Part shown: piece by piece, positions 19,352-28,456 of the stretch
Layout of the letters: every line of letters begins with the position of its first letter
Numbering within the stretch: position 1 is the stretch's first letter
From: Halomonas litopenaei
GTDB lineage: Bacteria > Pseudomonadota > Gammaproteobacteria > Pseudomonadales > Halomonadaceae
Assembly: GCF_017303055.1 (NCBI RefSeq)
Contig: NZ_JAEKJT010000003.1
Location: forward strand, 682,001 to 746,000
Length of the DNA stretch: 64,000 nt
Direction: 5' to 3'
Made by a program: the position numbers and the translations under genes
The notes under the pieces: model-generated
What the model was told of the DNA's origin: nothing
The model's input: the letters and a program-made list of their open reading frames with translations, nothing else
The model's database searches: none

Positions 19352-20079
19352 GCTACACGCCCCGTCTCGGCAAAGAAGCGTCCTAACCCTTCCGGCGCAC
19401 TGTCGTCGACATCCAGCTGGGCGGCCGCCATCACCTTGTCCGGATCGGGTTCGGCAATGATGACCGATGCCTGACAGCCGTCGGGCGCTGTCAGCGCTTC
19501 GTCCAACGGACCATCCGCATCGGCCTCATGGACCACCTCCACGTAGTAGGAGGGGTCATATACCCGGTACTCGAGGGTGCTGCCGGCAAGCTCCATGGGT
19601 TCGGCCAGGGGCAGGCGAAAGTGCAGCACGATACGCTCATCGCGCTCCATCACCGTGGCATCGCTGACGCCCTGAAAGACCACTTTTTCGCCGTCGATCT
19701 CGGCTTCGGTGAAAAAGTCCCGGGGAGCCAGACTGGTCAGCATGTCCCCTCCCAGGCGGTCGAGGGCCGCATCGCGCCCTTCCTCGTCGGCATCGATCTC
19801 TTCCAGCAGCACCAGACTGTAGAACGGATCAAGACGCCAGATCTGGCGTAATGCCACCACCCGGCCTTCGCTATCGGTCTCGAGCTGGACCGACAGATCG
19901 ACCCAGCTATGGGGGTGTGACAGCGCCACCTGGCTTGCCCAGGGCCCCACCAGGACAAGCACGAGACTGGTCATCGTCATCAAGCGGCGAACACGTGGCC
20001 ACAGCGAATGGCGATCCCCACAGGTGGCACGCCGCTTCGGCGAGACAGCCGCGGCCAGGACGGATTGTAGAGCGTACAT
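19345..20079 (-). CDS. DUF1007 family exported protein
   Basis: 244 aa. A long basic leader and signal segment (MTSLVLVLVGPWASQVALS) precede HPHSWVDL, the conserved metal-ligand-like N-terminal motif of DUF1007. The family has no settled biochemical role, but its members occur beside NicO-type nickel/cobalt transporters and are assumed to be periplasmic metal-handling partners. The ATG at 20079 overlaps the upstream stop by one base (TGATG), which supports this start; an internal ATG at 19980 would give a more compact signal peptide. It ends inside the first codons of the NicO gene. Confidence 0.85.
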   Translation of the reverse strand: MYALQSVLAAAVSPKRRATCGDRHSLWPRVRRLMTMTSLVLVLVGPWASQVALSHPHSWVDLSVQLETDSEGRVVALRQIWRLDPFYSLVLLEEIDADEEGRDAALDRLGGDMLTSLAPRDFFTEAEIDGEKVVFQGVSDATVMERDERIVLHFRLPLAEPMELAGSTLEYRVYDPSYYVEVVHEADADGPLDEALTAPDGCQASVIIAEPDPDKVMAAAQLDVDDSAPEGLGRFFAETGRVAC

Positions 20080-20435
20080 CAACGGGCAAGTCTTCCCTGT
20101 AGTTGAACAAACAGCGGTTCTACGACGTCAGCGGGCAGCGTGCGACCGCCACGAAATCCCTGCAGGCTGACACTGGCCTGGGTGTCTCCAACGTCCTCGA
20201 CCCGCACCTCGAGACGATAGCCAGGCGGCCGCGCCAAGGAGGCATCGATGCGTCCAAGTGCACCATCTGCCTGGGTGATGACGTAGCCTTGCTCCATCAA
20301 CAGGGCAAGCGCCTCGTTCAGGGTCTGCTCTGCGCTCACGGCCACCTGCATCTGCCGCGGCGCTTCCGTGGTGACCGATGGGCCGGCACAGCCGCTGAGC
20401 AACAGCAGCACGAGTATTCCCCAGCAACGGCTCAT
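20079..20435 (-). CDS. Small lipoprotein, unknown function, DUF1007/NicO operon
   Basis: 118-aa lipoprotein (signal ending LLLSGC at about residue 16). The mature part has a beta-alpha pattern: an L-rich helix (NEALALLMEQGYVITQ) then DGALGRIDAS, a strand pair and a final LFVQLQGRL helix. The same helix-turn-strand block recurs in the next upstream lipoprotein, suggesting a duplicated domain. The start overlaps that gene's stop (ATGA) and its own stop overlaps the DUF1007 ATG. I do not recognise the family. Confidence 0.8.
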   Translation of the reverse strand: MSRCWGILVLLLLSGCAGPSVTTEAPRQMQVAVSAEQTLNEALALLMEQGYVITQADGALGRIDASLARPPGYRLEVRVEDVGDTQASVSLQGFRGGRTLPADVVEPLFVQLQGRLAR

Positions 20436-21025
20436 TCGATGCCTCCCGAGACACCCGCCTGGGATGCCAGCTGCTGGCGAATCGAGGTGCAGAACGAGGC
20501 ATCGCTGGCGGTACGCGACTCCCGTAGCTGGCCGGTCCAGTCAAACAGACGAATGTCACGCGTCAGCTGAACCTGCTGGTCGGTCAGCGCCACGGACACG
20601 CGCTCCACTCGGGTGGCATCATCGCTGCCGCCCCAGCCCCAGGAACCGAACCCTACGCCAACTCCGGCGCCGACATGCCCACCGCTACCCCCCAGCACGA
20701 AGCCACCAAGGCGTGGCCTGACCGCATCGGCATTATGGTAGGTCGTGCGCTCGGTCTTCTCGGCACTGACCACCCCCAGCGCGGTATCGGTATCGCGCAC
20801 CAGAAAGTCACGGCCTTCGAGCACGGCCACCACATCCGCAAGACTCACTGCCCCGTCAACGACGGGCCACTGGCAGGCTTGCGACGGGGCTGGCTCCGCC
20901 ACCGGCATCTGCTGAGGTGTGGTCTGACAGGCGCTGAGCCACGGCAACAGACACAACGCCGCCACGCCTGAGCATTTCGCCCAATCGGGGCGGCTTGAAG
21001 GACGCCATTTTTTGGACACTTGCAT
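20432..21025 (-). CDS. Gly-rich lipoprotein, unknown function, DUF1007/NicO operon
   Basis: 197-aa lipoprotein; signal peptide with lipobox LPWLSAC (Cys33). A block ADVVAVLEGRDFLVRDTDTA then LGVVSAEKTE resembles the downstream lipoprotein. It is interrupted by a Gly-rich stretch (about residues 106-131, GGFVLGGSGG through GSWGWGG) that looks like a glycine-zipper membrane segment, then continues with VERVSVALTDQQVQL. AGGAGG lies upstream of the ATG, so this is the first gene of the operon. Function unknown. Confidence 0.8.
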   Translation of the reverse strand: MQVSKKWRPSSRPDWAKCSGVAALCLLPWLSACQTTPQQMPVAEPAPSQACQWPVVDGAVSLADVVAVLEGRDFLVRDTDTALGVVSAEKTERTTYHNADAVRPRLGGFVLGGSGGHVGAGVGVGFGSWGWGGSDDATRVERVSVALTDQQVQLTRDIRLFDWTGQLRESRTASDASFCTSIRQQLASQAGVSGGIE

Positions 21026-21144
21026 CAGGACCTCCTGCCGATGACGTGAAATACTTCCGAGAGTCTACGCTGTCCCGAGTCAGGGGCAAACGCTGGTCCA
21101 GCAGGACATTCCGACCAGGGGGCTGTCCATGTCGTCCCCCCTAT

Positions 21145-21183
21145 CACCAGTTCATGTCACCAGCTCATGTCACCCGCTCATTT
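21145..21183. repeat. 13-bp tandem repeat, three copies, upstream of glycerate kinase
   Basis: Units at 21145-21157, 21158-21170 and 21171-21183, consensus CACCAGCTCATGT; the third is degenerate. It ends 22 bp before the glycerate kinase ATG, in the 5' leader. The ATG triplets inside the repeats could compete as starts but lack ribosome sites. Confidence 0.85.
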
Positions 21184-21205
21184 CTTCGAACCGGAGAGGC
21201 CACCC

Positions 21206-22345
21206 ATGAATGTGTTGATCTGCCCCGATAGCTACAAGGATGCGCTGAGCGCCACCGATGCTGCCCGCGCCATCGCCGAGGGTGCGCGACGCGCCGACCC
21301 CACCCTGACCATGGATGAATGTCCGATGGCAGACGGGGGAGAAGGCAGCCTTGAGGCCCTGCTCAGCGCCACCGGCGCCGAGCGCCGTACCGCCACCGTG
21401 CAGGATGCTCTGGGCAGACCAGGCGAGGCTGCCTGGGGATGGCATGCCGCCAGCCAGACGGCCTATATCGAACTGGCAGAGGCCAGCGGACTGCAGGCAC
21501 TGAGCCCCGAAGAGCGTACGGCGCTTCACAGCACTACCCACGGCGTCGGGGAGCTGGTCCTGGCGGCCCTCGACGCCGGCGCCCAGCGCATGCTGATCAC
21601 TCTGGGCGGGAGTGCCACCAATGATGGCGGAGCCGGCATGCTGGCAGCGCTGGGGGCACGGCTGCTGGATGCCGATGATCAGCCGATTTCCCCCACTGGC
21701 GCCGGCCTCGAGCACTTGGCCAGGGTCGACCTTTCCGGGTTAGACCGGCGCCTCGACTCGGTCGTGGTCGAGGCCGCCGTGGATGTGGACAATCCGCTGC
21801 TGGGCGAGCGTGGCGCCAGTGCCATCTTTGGCCCTCAGAAGGGCGCCTCCCCGGAGGACGTCGAGCGCCTGGATGCCGCGCTATCACGCTGGGCCGACAA
21901 GGCCGCGGAGCAGCTGGGCCAGGATTGGAGAGATGCGCCAGGCACCGGCGCCGCTGGTGGCATGGGCTTCGCGGTAAAGGCCTTCCTCGGGGGGCAGCTG
22001 CGCCCGGGTATCGAGATGATCATGGAGCAGGCCGGGATGGAGCAGCGGCTGGCCAATGCCGACCTGGTGATCACCGGCGAGGGCCAGCTCGATGGCCAGA
22101 GCCTGTCGGGCAAGACGCCGATAGGTATTTCCCGTGCGGCACGGGCCAGAGGCATACCGGTCATCGTGCTGGCAGGACGCATGGCACCCGGCTGGCAGGC
22201 CGCTCTGGACGAGGGCGTCAGCGCCGCCTTTGCACTGGCAGATGGGCCCATGAACCTCGATGAAGCCTTGGCTCGCTGTGCCGAACTGCTGTCTGATCGC
22301 ACGGAAAATCTGCTGCGTGCCATGCTCGCTACGTCAGGCCGCTAA
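21206..22345 (+). CDS. Glycerate kinase, GK-I family
   Basis: 379-aa glycerate 2- or 3-kinase (GarK/GlxK type) phosphorylating D-glycerate with ATP. Visible signatures are PDSYKDALSA near the start, PMADGGEGSLEAL (about 40-52), LGGSATNDGGAGM (about 133-145), DVDNPLLGERGA (about 192) and TGEGQLDGQSLSGKTP (about 292-307). GGAGAGG is upstream of the ATG at 21206; an earlier in-frame start at 21167 runs through the tandem repeat and is not used. No glyoxylate or glucarate pathway gene is adjacent. Confidence 0.92.
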   Translation: MNVLICPDSYKDALSATDAARAIAEGARRADPTLTMDECPMADGGEGSLEALLSATGAERRTATVQDALGRPGEAAWGWHAASQTAYIELAEASGLQALSPEERTALHSTTHGVGELVLAALDAGAQRMLITLGGSATNDGGAGMLAALGARLLDADDQPISPTGAGLEHLARVDLSGLDRRLDSVVVEAAVDVDNPLLGERGASAIFGPQKGASPEDVERLDAALSRWADKAAEQLGQDWRDAPGTGAAGGMGFAVKAFLGGQLRPGIEMIMEQAGMEQRLANADLVITGEGQLDGQSLSGKTPIGISRAARARGIPVIVLAGRMAPGWQAALDEGVSAAFALADGPMNLDEALARCAELLSDRTENLLRAMLATSGR

Positions 22346-22499
22346 GGTCCGTCGACAAGCGCTCTTGCTGGGACTGGTGGAACACGCCGCCTTGGACACG
22401 CCCCTTGAAAATGCAGGGGGTCATCACTATGTCATTAGGAGCGGTCATCAATGGGCCCTATCGCGGCGATGGAGGTAATTGGTTTCACTCCCGCCCACC

Positions 22500-22511
22500 G
22501 GTATCGATACC
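22500..22511. promoter_or_regulatory. 12-bp palindrome upstream of dps
   Basis: Perfect palindrome GGTATCGATACC, 43 bp before the dps ATG and touching the LexA-like site. It may be part of a regulator site; no known operator is claimed. Confidence 0.4.
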
Positions 22512-22527
22512 CTGTCGGGATATACAG
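22512..22527. promoter_or_regulatory. LexA-box-like site upstream of dps
   Basis: CTGT-N8-ACAG with right half ATATACAG, the spacing and half-sites of the gammaproteobacterial SOS box (CTG-N10-CAG). It lies 27 bp before the dps ATG. LexA control is inferred only from the pattern. Confidence 0.45.
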
Positions 22528-22553
22528 GACCACAGCGATCAAGGAGGTATTGC

Positions 22554-23027
22554 ATGAGCGACACCAACGCCATCGGCCTGCACCAAGGCAGCGCCAGCGA
22601 CCTGGCTAACAAGCTCAACGAACTGCTGGCCAACTACCAGATCTTCTACATGAACGTGCGTGGCTATCACTGGAACGTGAAGGGCCCCAACTTCTTTGAG
22701 CTGCACGAAAAATTCGAGGAGTTCTACACCGACCTGCTGGTCAAGGTAGATGAGGTCGCAGAACGCATCCTTACGCTGGGGCACAAGCCCGTCCACGCCT
22801 ACAGTGACTACACCACCCTGTCGCGGATCAGCGAAGACAAGGACGTGCACGACGGAGAGGCCTGCGTGCGCGGCGTGCTCCAAGGGTACCAGCAGCTGAT
22901 CGAGCTACAGCGCGAAATCCTGTCGGTGGCCTCGGATGCCGACGATGAGGGCACCGCCTCTCAGGTCGGGGACTACATCCGTGAGCAGGAGAAGACCGTG
23001 TGGATGCTGGGCGCCTACCTGGGCTGA
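22554..23027 (+). CDS. dps: Dps family DNA-binding ferritin
   Basis: 157-aa Dps/ferritin-like miniferritin that oxidises and stores iron with peroxide and protects DNA. Ferroxidase ligands His39, His51, Asp66 and Glu70 keep the spacing seen in E. coli Dps (12, 15 and 4 residues). The N-terminus is short with few basic residues, so DNA binding may be weak. AAGGAGGT precedes the ATG at 22554. A strong terminator follows. The upstream region holds palindromic elements. Confidence 0.94.
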   Translation: MSDTNAIGLHQGSASDLANKLNELLANYQIFYMNVRGYHWNVKGPNFFELHEKFEEFYTDLLVKVDEVAERILTLGHKPVHAYSDYTTLSRISEDKDVHDGEACVRGVLQGYQQLIELQREILSVASDADDEGTASQVGDYIREQEKTVWMLGAYLG

Positions 23028-23056
23028 CCACACCGCCACACCGGCCTGAATGATCT

Positions 23057-23093
23057 CGCCCCGCGCGCCAGCCACTGGCGTGCGGGGCGTTTT
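23057..23093 (+). terminator. Intrinsic terminator after dps
   Basis: Stem CGCCCCGC-x-CGCCA / TGGCG-x-GCGGGGCG with a 5-nt loop and one mismatch, followed by TTTT on the plus strand. Confidence 0.85.
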
Positions 23094-23194
23094 GCTTCCA
23101 ACCACCCGACCGTCACCACCGCGCTGCCTGCGCGAGTCCTCTGACGTCGGAGCGGGTTCCAGGGCGACGTTCAAGGCGGATTCCGGGGCAGCCG

Positions 23195-24634
23195 TCAGGA
23201 CGACCTGCCGTGGCCTTCATGGCTGCTGGCCTCATCAGTGCCGGTCAGCGTGCTGGAAGCCTCCGCCGCACGCTTCAACTCCTGAGGCAGCGGCTTTTTC
23301 ATGCGCGCGCCAAGACGCTCGAGCTCCACGGCCTGGGCCACCAGGCTACCCTGCCCGCGAGACAGCCGGTTCATCGCTTGCTGATGGCTGTTACTGGCCC
23401 GTTCCAGGTGCTTGCCCACATCGTCGAGACTCTCGACGAAGCCAGAGAACTTGCCCAGCAGACGCTCGGCCCGGGACACGATGATGCGCGCGTTCTCATT
23501 CTGGCGCTCCATGCTCCACAGTCCCGCCACGGTGCGTAGACTGGCCAGCAAGGTGGTCGGCGTGACCACCACCACCTGGCGATCGAAGGCTTCCTGAAAC
23601 AGCGAGGGATCCCGCTCAAAGGCCGCGGCGAAGGCCGGTTCCACCGGCACGAACAGAAACACGAAATCCGGTGAATGCAGCCCCGGCAACGCCGGGTAAT
23701 CCTTGGCGGCGAGCCCGCGTATATGGCTACGCAGGGAGGTCAGGTGGGCACTCATGGCCGCTTCTCGCTCTGCCTCATCGTCGGCATTGACCACCCTCGT
23801 CCAGGCGGTCAGCGAGACCTTGGCATCGATGATCAGGTGGCGATCCTCGGGGAGATAGATGATGGCGTCGGGCCGCTGGCGCCCCTGTTCACCATTCATC
23901 GAGACCTCTCGCCGGTACTCGATGTCGCGCCTCAAGCCGCTGCGTTCCAGCACCGTTTCGAGCATCAGCTCGCCCCAGCCCCCCTGGGCCTTCTGATCAC
24001 CCTTGAGCGCCCGGGCCAGGCCCGCGGCTTCTTCTCCCAGTCGCGCGTTCAAGCTGGCCAGTTGCTCGATCTGGGACTTCAGCGACACCGCTTCACGACT
24101 GTGCTGTCCCGTCAGTTCCTCGACCCGTCGCCGGAACTGATCGACCTGCTCACGGAAGGGCTTGAGCAATGACTCCATGCCTTCTCGACTCTGCGCCTGA
24201 TACGCCTGCTGACGCTCCTCGAAGACCTGGCCGGCCAGCTGGTGGAACTCCTGCTTGAGGTTGTCCCGTGCCTGCTCCACCAGCGCCATCTGCTCACGGT
24301 GGCGTGCTGTCATCTGCTCGCGTTCGGTTTCCAGCCGGGCATTGTGCTCGCGCACCTCGGCCATATGCTCACGCAGGCTATCCCGTTCGCGCCGCAGGGT
24401 CTCCAGTTGCTCTCGACTGGCATCCAGCTGGGCATCGCTGATCGCCAGCTCCTGCTCCAGCTGACGCGAGGCCTGCTGACGCTCTTCCAGACGCTGTGTC
24501 AGCTGCTCCAGCGCTTGATCCTGGCGGCGGCGATGCTGGCGACCACGCCAGACCAGCCACAGCGCCACCAGGGCCAACAGCGAGACGCCGGCAAAGGCCG
24601 GCGTCATCGGGGTCGTAAGCAACGCCTCTTTCAT
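23195..24634 (-). CDS. rmuC: RmuC family DNA recombination-limiting protein
   Basis: 479 aa. One N-terminal membrane helix (FAGVSLLALVALWLVW) precedes a long coiled coil (about residues 30-190, repeated EQLE/LEERQQ/REQ heptads) and the RmuC domain (GWGELMLETVLERSGL to VSRAERLLGKFSGF), thought to be a restriction-endonuclease-like fold limiting inversions at repeats. The ATG at 24634 is preferred; a GTG at 24661 would lie inside pepD. It follows pepD in the same direction with overlapping or abutting ends. Confidence 0.91.
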   Translation of the reverse strand: MKEALLTTPMTPAFAGVSLLALVALWLVWRGRQHRRRQDQALEQLTQRLEERQQASRQLEQELAISDAQLDASREQLETLRRERDSLREHMAEVREHNARLETEREQMTARHREQMALVEQARDNLKQEFHQLAGQVFEERQQAYQAQSREGMESLLKPFREQVDQFRRRVEELTGQHSREAVSLKSQIEQLASLNARLGEEAAGLARALKGDQKAQGGWGELMLETVLERSGLRRDIEYRREVSMNGEQGRQRPDAIIYLPEDRHLIIDAKVSLTAWTRVVNADDEAEREAAMSAHLTSLRSHIRGLAAKDYPALPGLHSPDFVFLFVPVEPAFAAAFERDPSLFQEAFDRQVVVVTPTTLLASLRTVAGLWSMERQNENARIIVSRAERLLGKFSGFVESLDDVGKHLERASNSHQQAMNRLSRGQGSLVAQAVELERLGARMKKPLPQELKRAAEASSTLTGTDEASSHEGHGRSS

Positions 24635-24635
24635 C

Positions 24636-26102
24636 TCAGTCAGGGGTCCTTGCCAGGTCACTGATCACGGCCTTCAGCAGGTCATAGAATGCTTCCACCG
24701 TGGAGATCTCGACACGCTCATCGGGGGAGTGAGCACCACGAATCAGCGGGCCGAAGGAAATCATCTCCAGGTGTGGATACTTGCCACCGAGAATACCGCA
24801 CTCGAGCCCGGCGTGGATGACCTTGATCTCCGGCGCCACACCCAACTGCTCCCGATGCAGCGTGCAGAAGCGCTCGAGCACGCTGCTGTCAGGCTGTGGC
24901 GTCCAGCCAGGATAGCCGTTCTCAATGCGGGTCCGAGCCCCGATCAGCTCAAACAGGGCACTGAAACGTTCGGCCAGGTCGGCGGTGGCACTGTCACGCA
25001 GCGAGCGCACCAACGCACACAGGTGAAAGCGGCCTTCTTGCAGGCGGATCACGCCAAGATTGTTGGAGGTCTCGACCACGCCCGGAACATCGACGCTCAT
25101 GCGCTCGACGCCGCAGGGGGCAGCATGCAAGGCCGCCACCAGCAGCCGGCTGGCGTGACAGGTCAGCGCCTCATGACGAGGCTCTGGGCAGGGCTCCAGG
25201 GTCAGGCGCAGGCCCTCATCCACGCCGCTCAGCTCCTGACGCAGCTCCTCCTCCAGCTGGATGACACGGCCGTGCACGTGCTCGACCTCGTCCCGGGGCA
25301 CCATGATCACCGCCTGCGCCTCCCGCGGGATGGCATTGCGCAGGGTGCCGCCCTGGTATTCCACCAGGCGCACTTCTCCGCCATCAAGGGCACGCAGCAC
25401 CCGCACCAGCAGCCGGTTGGCGTTGCCCAGCCCCTTGTCGATGTCGATCCCGGAATGCCCACCCCGCAGGCCTTTGAGGCTGAGCGTCAGCGCCTGCTCG
25501 TCCTCGCTGGTCGACTCCATCGGTAGCTGGGCCTCGACCACCACATCAGCACCGCCGGCACAGCCAATGTAGACCTGACCGGGCTCCTCGGAATCCAGAT
25601 TGAGCAGTATGCTGCCGGTCAGCCAGTCCTTGGCCAGGTTGAGAGCGCCCCCCATGGAGGTCTCTTCTTCCAGGGTAAAGATGGCCTCAAGGGGTCCGTG
25701 GACCAGCTCCGGCTCCTCGAGAATGGCCAGCGCAGCGGCAACGCCCAGTCCATTATCGGCGCCCAGGGTAGTGCGATCGGCCTTGAGCCAGCCCTCTTCG
25801 ACCCGGGTCACGATGGGGTCACGAGTGAAGTCGTGGGGCATGTCGGCATTGGCCTGGGCCACCATGTCGAGATGGCCCTGGAGAATGACGCCGGGGGCCT
25901 GTTCGTGGCCCGGGCTGGCGGCCTTGGACAGGCGCAGGTTGCCGTAGGCATCACGGTCGTGAGCGATCCCTTGCTGCTCGGCCCAGGCCTCGATAGCGGC
26001 CACCAGGGCGGCTTCATGGCCCGACGGGCGCGGTGTGTTGCACAAGGTACGGAAGTGGCGCCAGACAATGGCAGGCGCGAGGGTGTCGAGATGTTGGTTC
26101 AT
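24636..26102 (-). CDS. pepD: Aminoacyl-histidine dipeptidase (peptidase D)
   Basis: 488-aa M20 metallopeptidase cleaving Xaa-His and other dipeptides in the cytosol. Di-zinc motifs are visible: QGHLDMV (about residue 80), LGADNGLG (about 118), TLEEETSMGG (about 147) and the late RGAHSPDERVEI His. GGHSGIDI lies in the lid domain. Length matches E. coli PepD (485 aa). The ATG at 26102 is chosen because it gives the standard N-terminus (LDTLAPAIVWRHF); a much longer upstream extension is unlikely. It follows tmcA by 35 nt. Confidence 0.94.
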   Translation of the reverse strand: MNQHLDTLAPAIVWRHFRTLCNTPRPSGHEAALVAAIEAWAEQQGIAHDRDAYGNLRLSKAASPGHEQAPGVILQGHLDMVAQANADMPHDFTRDPIVTRVEEGWLKADRTTLGADNGLGVAAALAILEEPELVHGPLEAIFTLEEETSMGGALNLAKDWLTGSILLNLDSEEPGQVYIGCAGGADVVVEAQLPMESTSEDEQALTLSLKGLRGGHSGIDIDKGLGNANRLLVRVLRALDGGEVRLVEYQGGTLRNAIPREAQAVIMVPRDEVEHVHGRVIQLEEELRQELSGVDEGLRLTLEPCPEPRHEALTCHASRLLVAALHAAPCGVERMSVDVPGVVETSNNLGVIRLQEGRFHLCALVRSLRDSATADLAERFSALFELIGARTRIENGYPGWTPQPDSSVLERFCTLHREQLGVAPEIKVIHAGLECGILGGKYPHLEMISFGPLIRGAHSPDERVEISTVEAFYDLLKAVISDLARTPD

Positions 26103-26137
26103 GCAGGTGATGCCCAGGTTTTGCAGATGCAGGCACT

Positions 26138-28456
26138 CTACCCCTGCTCCGCCGGCTTGGAAAGGTGACCGATCACGTCCAGGCCATGTCCCACTGCGTC
26201 CCGAAGCCATTGTTTGACCTGTGCCTTGCCGCTGAGCGAAAGCGCCGCGGCCAGGGAACTTTCCGAGCGGCCTTGAAACGCCCAGGCCGCGAGCCACGCC
26301 AGGTCGCCATTCCCCCCCTGATCGCCACAGGTGATGGCCTGGTGAGACAGCCGGGCCAGGGCAACGATCAGGGCCTGGATAGCCGGTCGCGACAAAGCGG
26401 GTTCACGCAGGCCCCGCGCCAGATCCGTCAGCTCTCCCAGGTCATGATCATCCGGCGGCGCCAGGGTGGAATGGGCCAATAACGCCATCACCACCTGCGG
26501 CGGCAGCAGCGGCAGCTCGAACGCCAGAAGCCCTGGCAGCTGTCGCTGGAAGCGCTGGGTCAGGCGCTCAAGGATCCGCTGCCCGTCATCTGTCAGGCTC
26601 CGGGCCAGCATGACCGCGTGCTCGCCGGTGGCCGCTTCCCGGGTCAGGCCGAGGCGCACCGGACGATAGTCCCGGCTGTACCAGAAGCTCAGCAACTCGG
26701 GATCTGCACCGAAGCTGGTCCCCAGCAGCATGCAGCCATCTAGCGACGCTTGATCGGCGACATCATCGAGCAGGCGCGCCCCGCATCCGCAACGACGCCA
26801 GTCAGGATGCACGGCAATTCTGGACACCCGGCGCAACGACCCGGTCAAGGCACCTCGCTCGCCGGCGTGTGCGGCCAGGGACTGGGCCATCAGGTGTCCC
26901 CGTGGACGCCGCTGCCCCAGCAGCACCTGCTCTGCCAGGTCGTCGTCAAAGCGGCCTTCATCGATGGTCACGCAGACCGCCACCGGATGGGCCGGCGGGC
27001 CCAGCACCCACAGGCGGGTGTCAGGACCATCCAGCAGCGCCCGCAGGTCACTGGGGGTGGTGCGATAATGGGCCTGCACCAGCAGCCCGAACATCCCGCG
27101 CAGGGCATCCTCATCTTGCGCCAGGGCCGCCCGATCGATGACTGACGACGGCAGCGCCGCGACCTGGGACGCCAGGTCGCCAGCTGCCACCGGTACGTCG
27201 GGCATCTCCGCGTCCAGACACAGCAGAGCCGATATCGCCGCTTCCAGGGGATCACCGGCCGCCCAGCGTATCGGCGCGGTCAGCTCCATGGCCTGCCACT
27301 GCGGTGTGATAGCGTCGAGCTGACGCCTGAAGCGCAGCGCAAAGCCTCGACCAGAGCCTTCATAGCCGTGCACGGTGGTAGCGAAGGCGACACGCGGAAA
27401 TGCCTTCAGCCACTGACCCAGCAGCGCTGCCGGAATCGCCGCAGCCTCATCCACCAGCAGGACGCTGCCGGCGCCGCCGGCTTCGCCCGTGGTCACGGCA
27501 TCGGAAAGCCCATCTGGGGCCATGAAGCGCAGCCGCCCGGCGGCCAGGCAGTAGTCATTGCCGTCACGCACACCCTCCGGCAACAGCGCCGCCAGACGGG
27601 CGAACACCGCCTCCACGGATGACACCCTGGGGGCGGTCAGCAGGATCTCGACCGGCGAATCGGCGGAGGCGTGCTCCAGCATTCGCGCGCAGGCGATGCC
27701 CAGCGCCGCGGACTTGCCACGACCACGGTCTGCGGTGATCACCAGCGGACGGCGGCGCTTGAGGCGAGACAACCGGCGCACCGCCTCGGCCTGGTCCGCG
27801 GTGAGGCAGTCAGCATCCGAGGACGGTGACACCGTTTCGGATTGAGTCGGCGATAAGGACGCCGGAGCCCGAGTTGAAGCGAGGTCTGAAGCCTGGGCCG
27901 GGGCCCCATCTAAAGAGCGCGCTGGCGACAGGCCGGCATCGCCATGCCAATGCATGACGCCATCCAGCTCGCCCAGCAAGCGGTGCAGGCGCTTAAGATA
28001 GTGACTGGTCAGCGACGCCGACGCCCAGGGGTGAGCGGCGATACGCCGGTAGTCCCGGTCAGGCTGGCGGCCGCCGTCGTCTGGCATCAGCAGCAGCAGC
28101 AGACCGCCGGCGACCAGGGTACCGGACAGCGCGCCCAGCGCATCGGGGTCGAGCCCCGAGGCGGGTGACAGGGCATCGACGATCAGCAGATCGTGTTCAT
28201 GCCCCAGGCGCATCCTGGCCTTGCCGAGCGCCACCATCTCCACTTCGTCCCGTGCGGGTTCTGCCACGACCTCAAGGTCCATGCCCGCCCACAGCGGCGC
28301 CTCCCAGCCCCCTTGTGCGAGACACTCCAGGGCTCGACGACGGACCTGTTCCGGCGACCCCGTCATCCACACCATCCCGCGCTGACGCTGCTGGGCCAGA
28401 CGCGCACGATAGTCGCGTAGGCGCTCGAGATCGGCATGGGTGACGAGGCTATGCAT
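26138..28456 (-). CDS. tmcA: tRNA(Met) cytidine acetyltransferase
   Basis: 772 aa; acetylates the wobble cytidine of elongator tRNA-Met using acetyl-CoA and ATP. An N-terminal DUF1726 domain leads to a helicase-like ATPase with Walker A ADRGRGKSA (242-250) and Walker B LLVDEAAAIP (333-342), then a GNAT domain (SRIAVHPDWRRCGCGARLL, about 520-545) and a C-terminal tRNA-binding region. It is about 100 residues longer than E. coli TmcA; a Ser/Ala/Pro-rich linker at about 178-218 accounts for part of this. GGAG precedes the ATG at 28456. Divergent from the TRAP operon. Confidence 0.93.
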   Translation of the reverse strand: MHSLVTHADLERLRDYRARLAQQRQRGMVWMTGSPEQVRRRALECLAQGGWEAPLWAGMDLEVVAEPARDEVEMVALGKARMRLGHEHDLLIVDALSPASGLDPDALGALSGTLVAGGLLLLLMPDDGGRQPDRDYRRIAAHPWASASLTSHYLKRLHRLLGELDGVMHWHGDAGLSPARSLDGAPAQASDLASTRAPASLSPTQSETVSPSSDADCLTADQAEAVRRLSRLKRRRPLVITADRGRGKSAALGIACARMLEHASADSPVEILLTAPRVSSVEAVFARLAALLPEGVRDGNDYCLAAGRLRFMAPDGLSDAVTTGEAGGAGSVLLVDEAAAIPAALLGQWLKAFPRVAFATTVHGYEGSGRGFALRFRRQLDAITPQWQAMELTAPIRWAAGDPLEAAISALLCLDAEMPDVPVAAGDLASQVAALPSSVIDRAALAQDEDALRGMFGLLVQAHYRTTPSDLRALLDGPDTRLWVLGPPAHPVAVCVTIDEGRFDDDLAEQVLLGQRRPRGHLMAQSLAAHAGERGALTGSLRRVSRIAVHPDWRRCGCGARLLDDVADQASLDGCMLLGTSFGADPELLSFWYSRDYRPVRLGLTREAATGEHAVMLARSLTDDGQRILERLTQRFQRQLPGLLAFELPLLPPQVVMALLAHSTLAPPDDHDLGELTDLARGLREPALSRPAIQALIVALARLSHQAITCGDQGGNGDLAWLAAWAFQGRSESSLAAALSLSGKAQVKQWLRDAVGHGLDVIGHLSKPAEQG

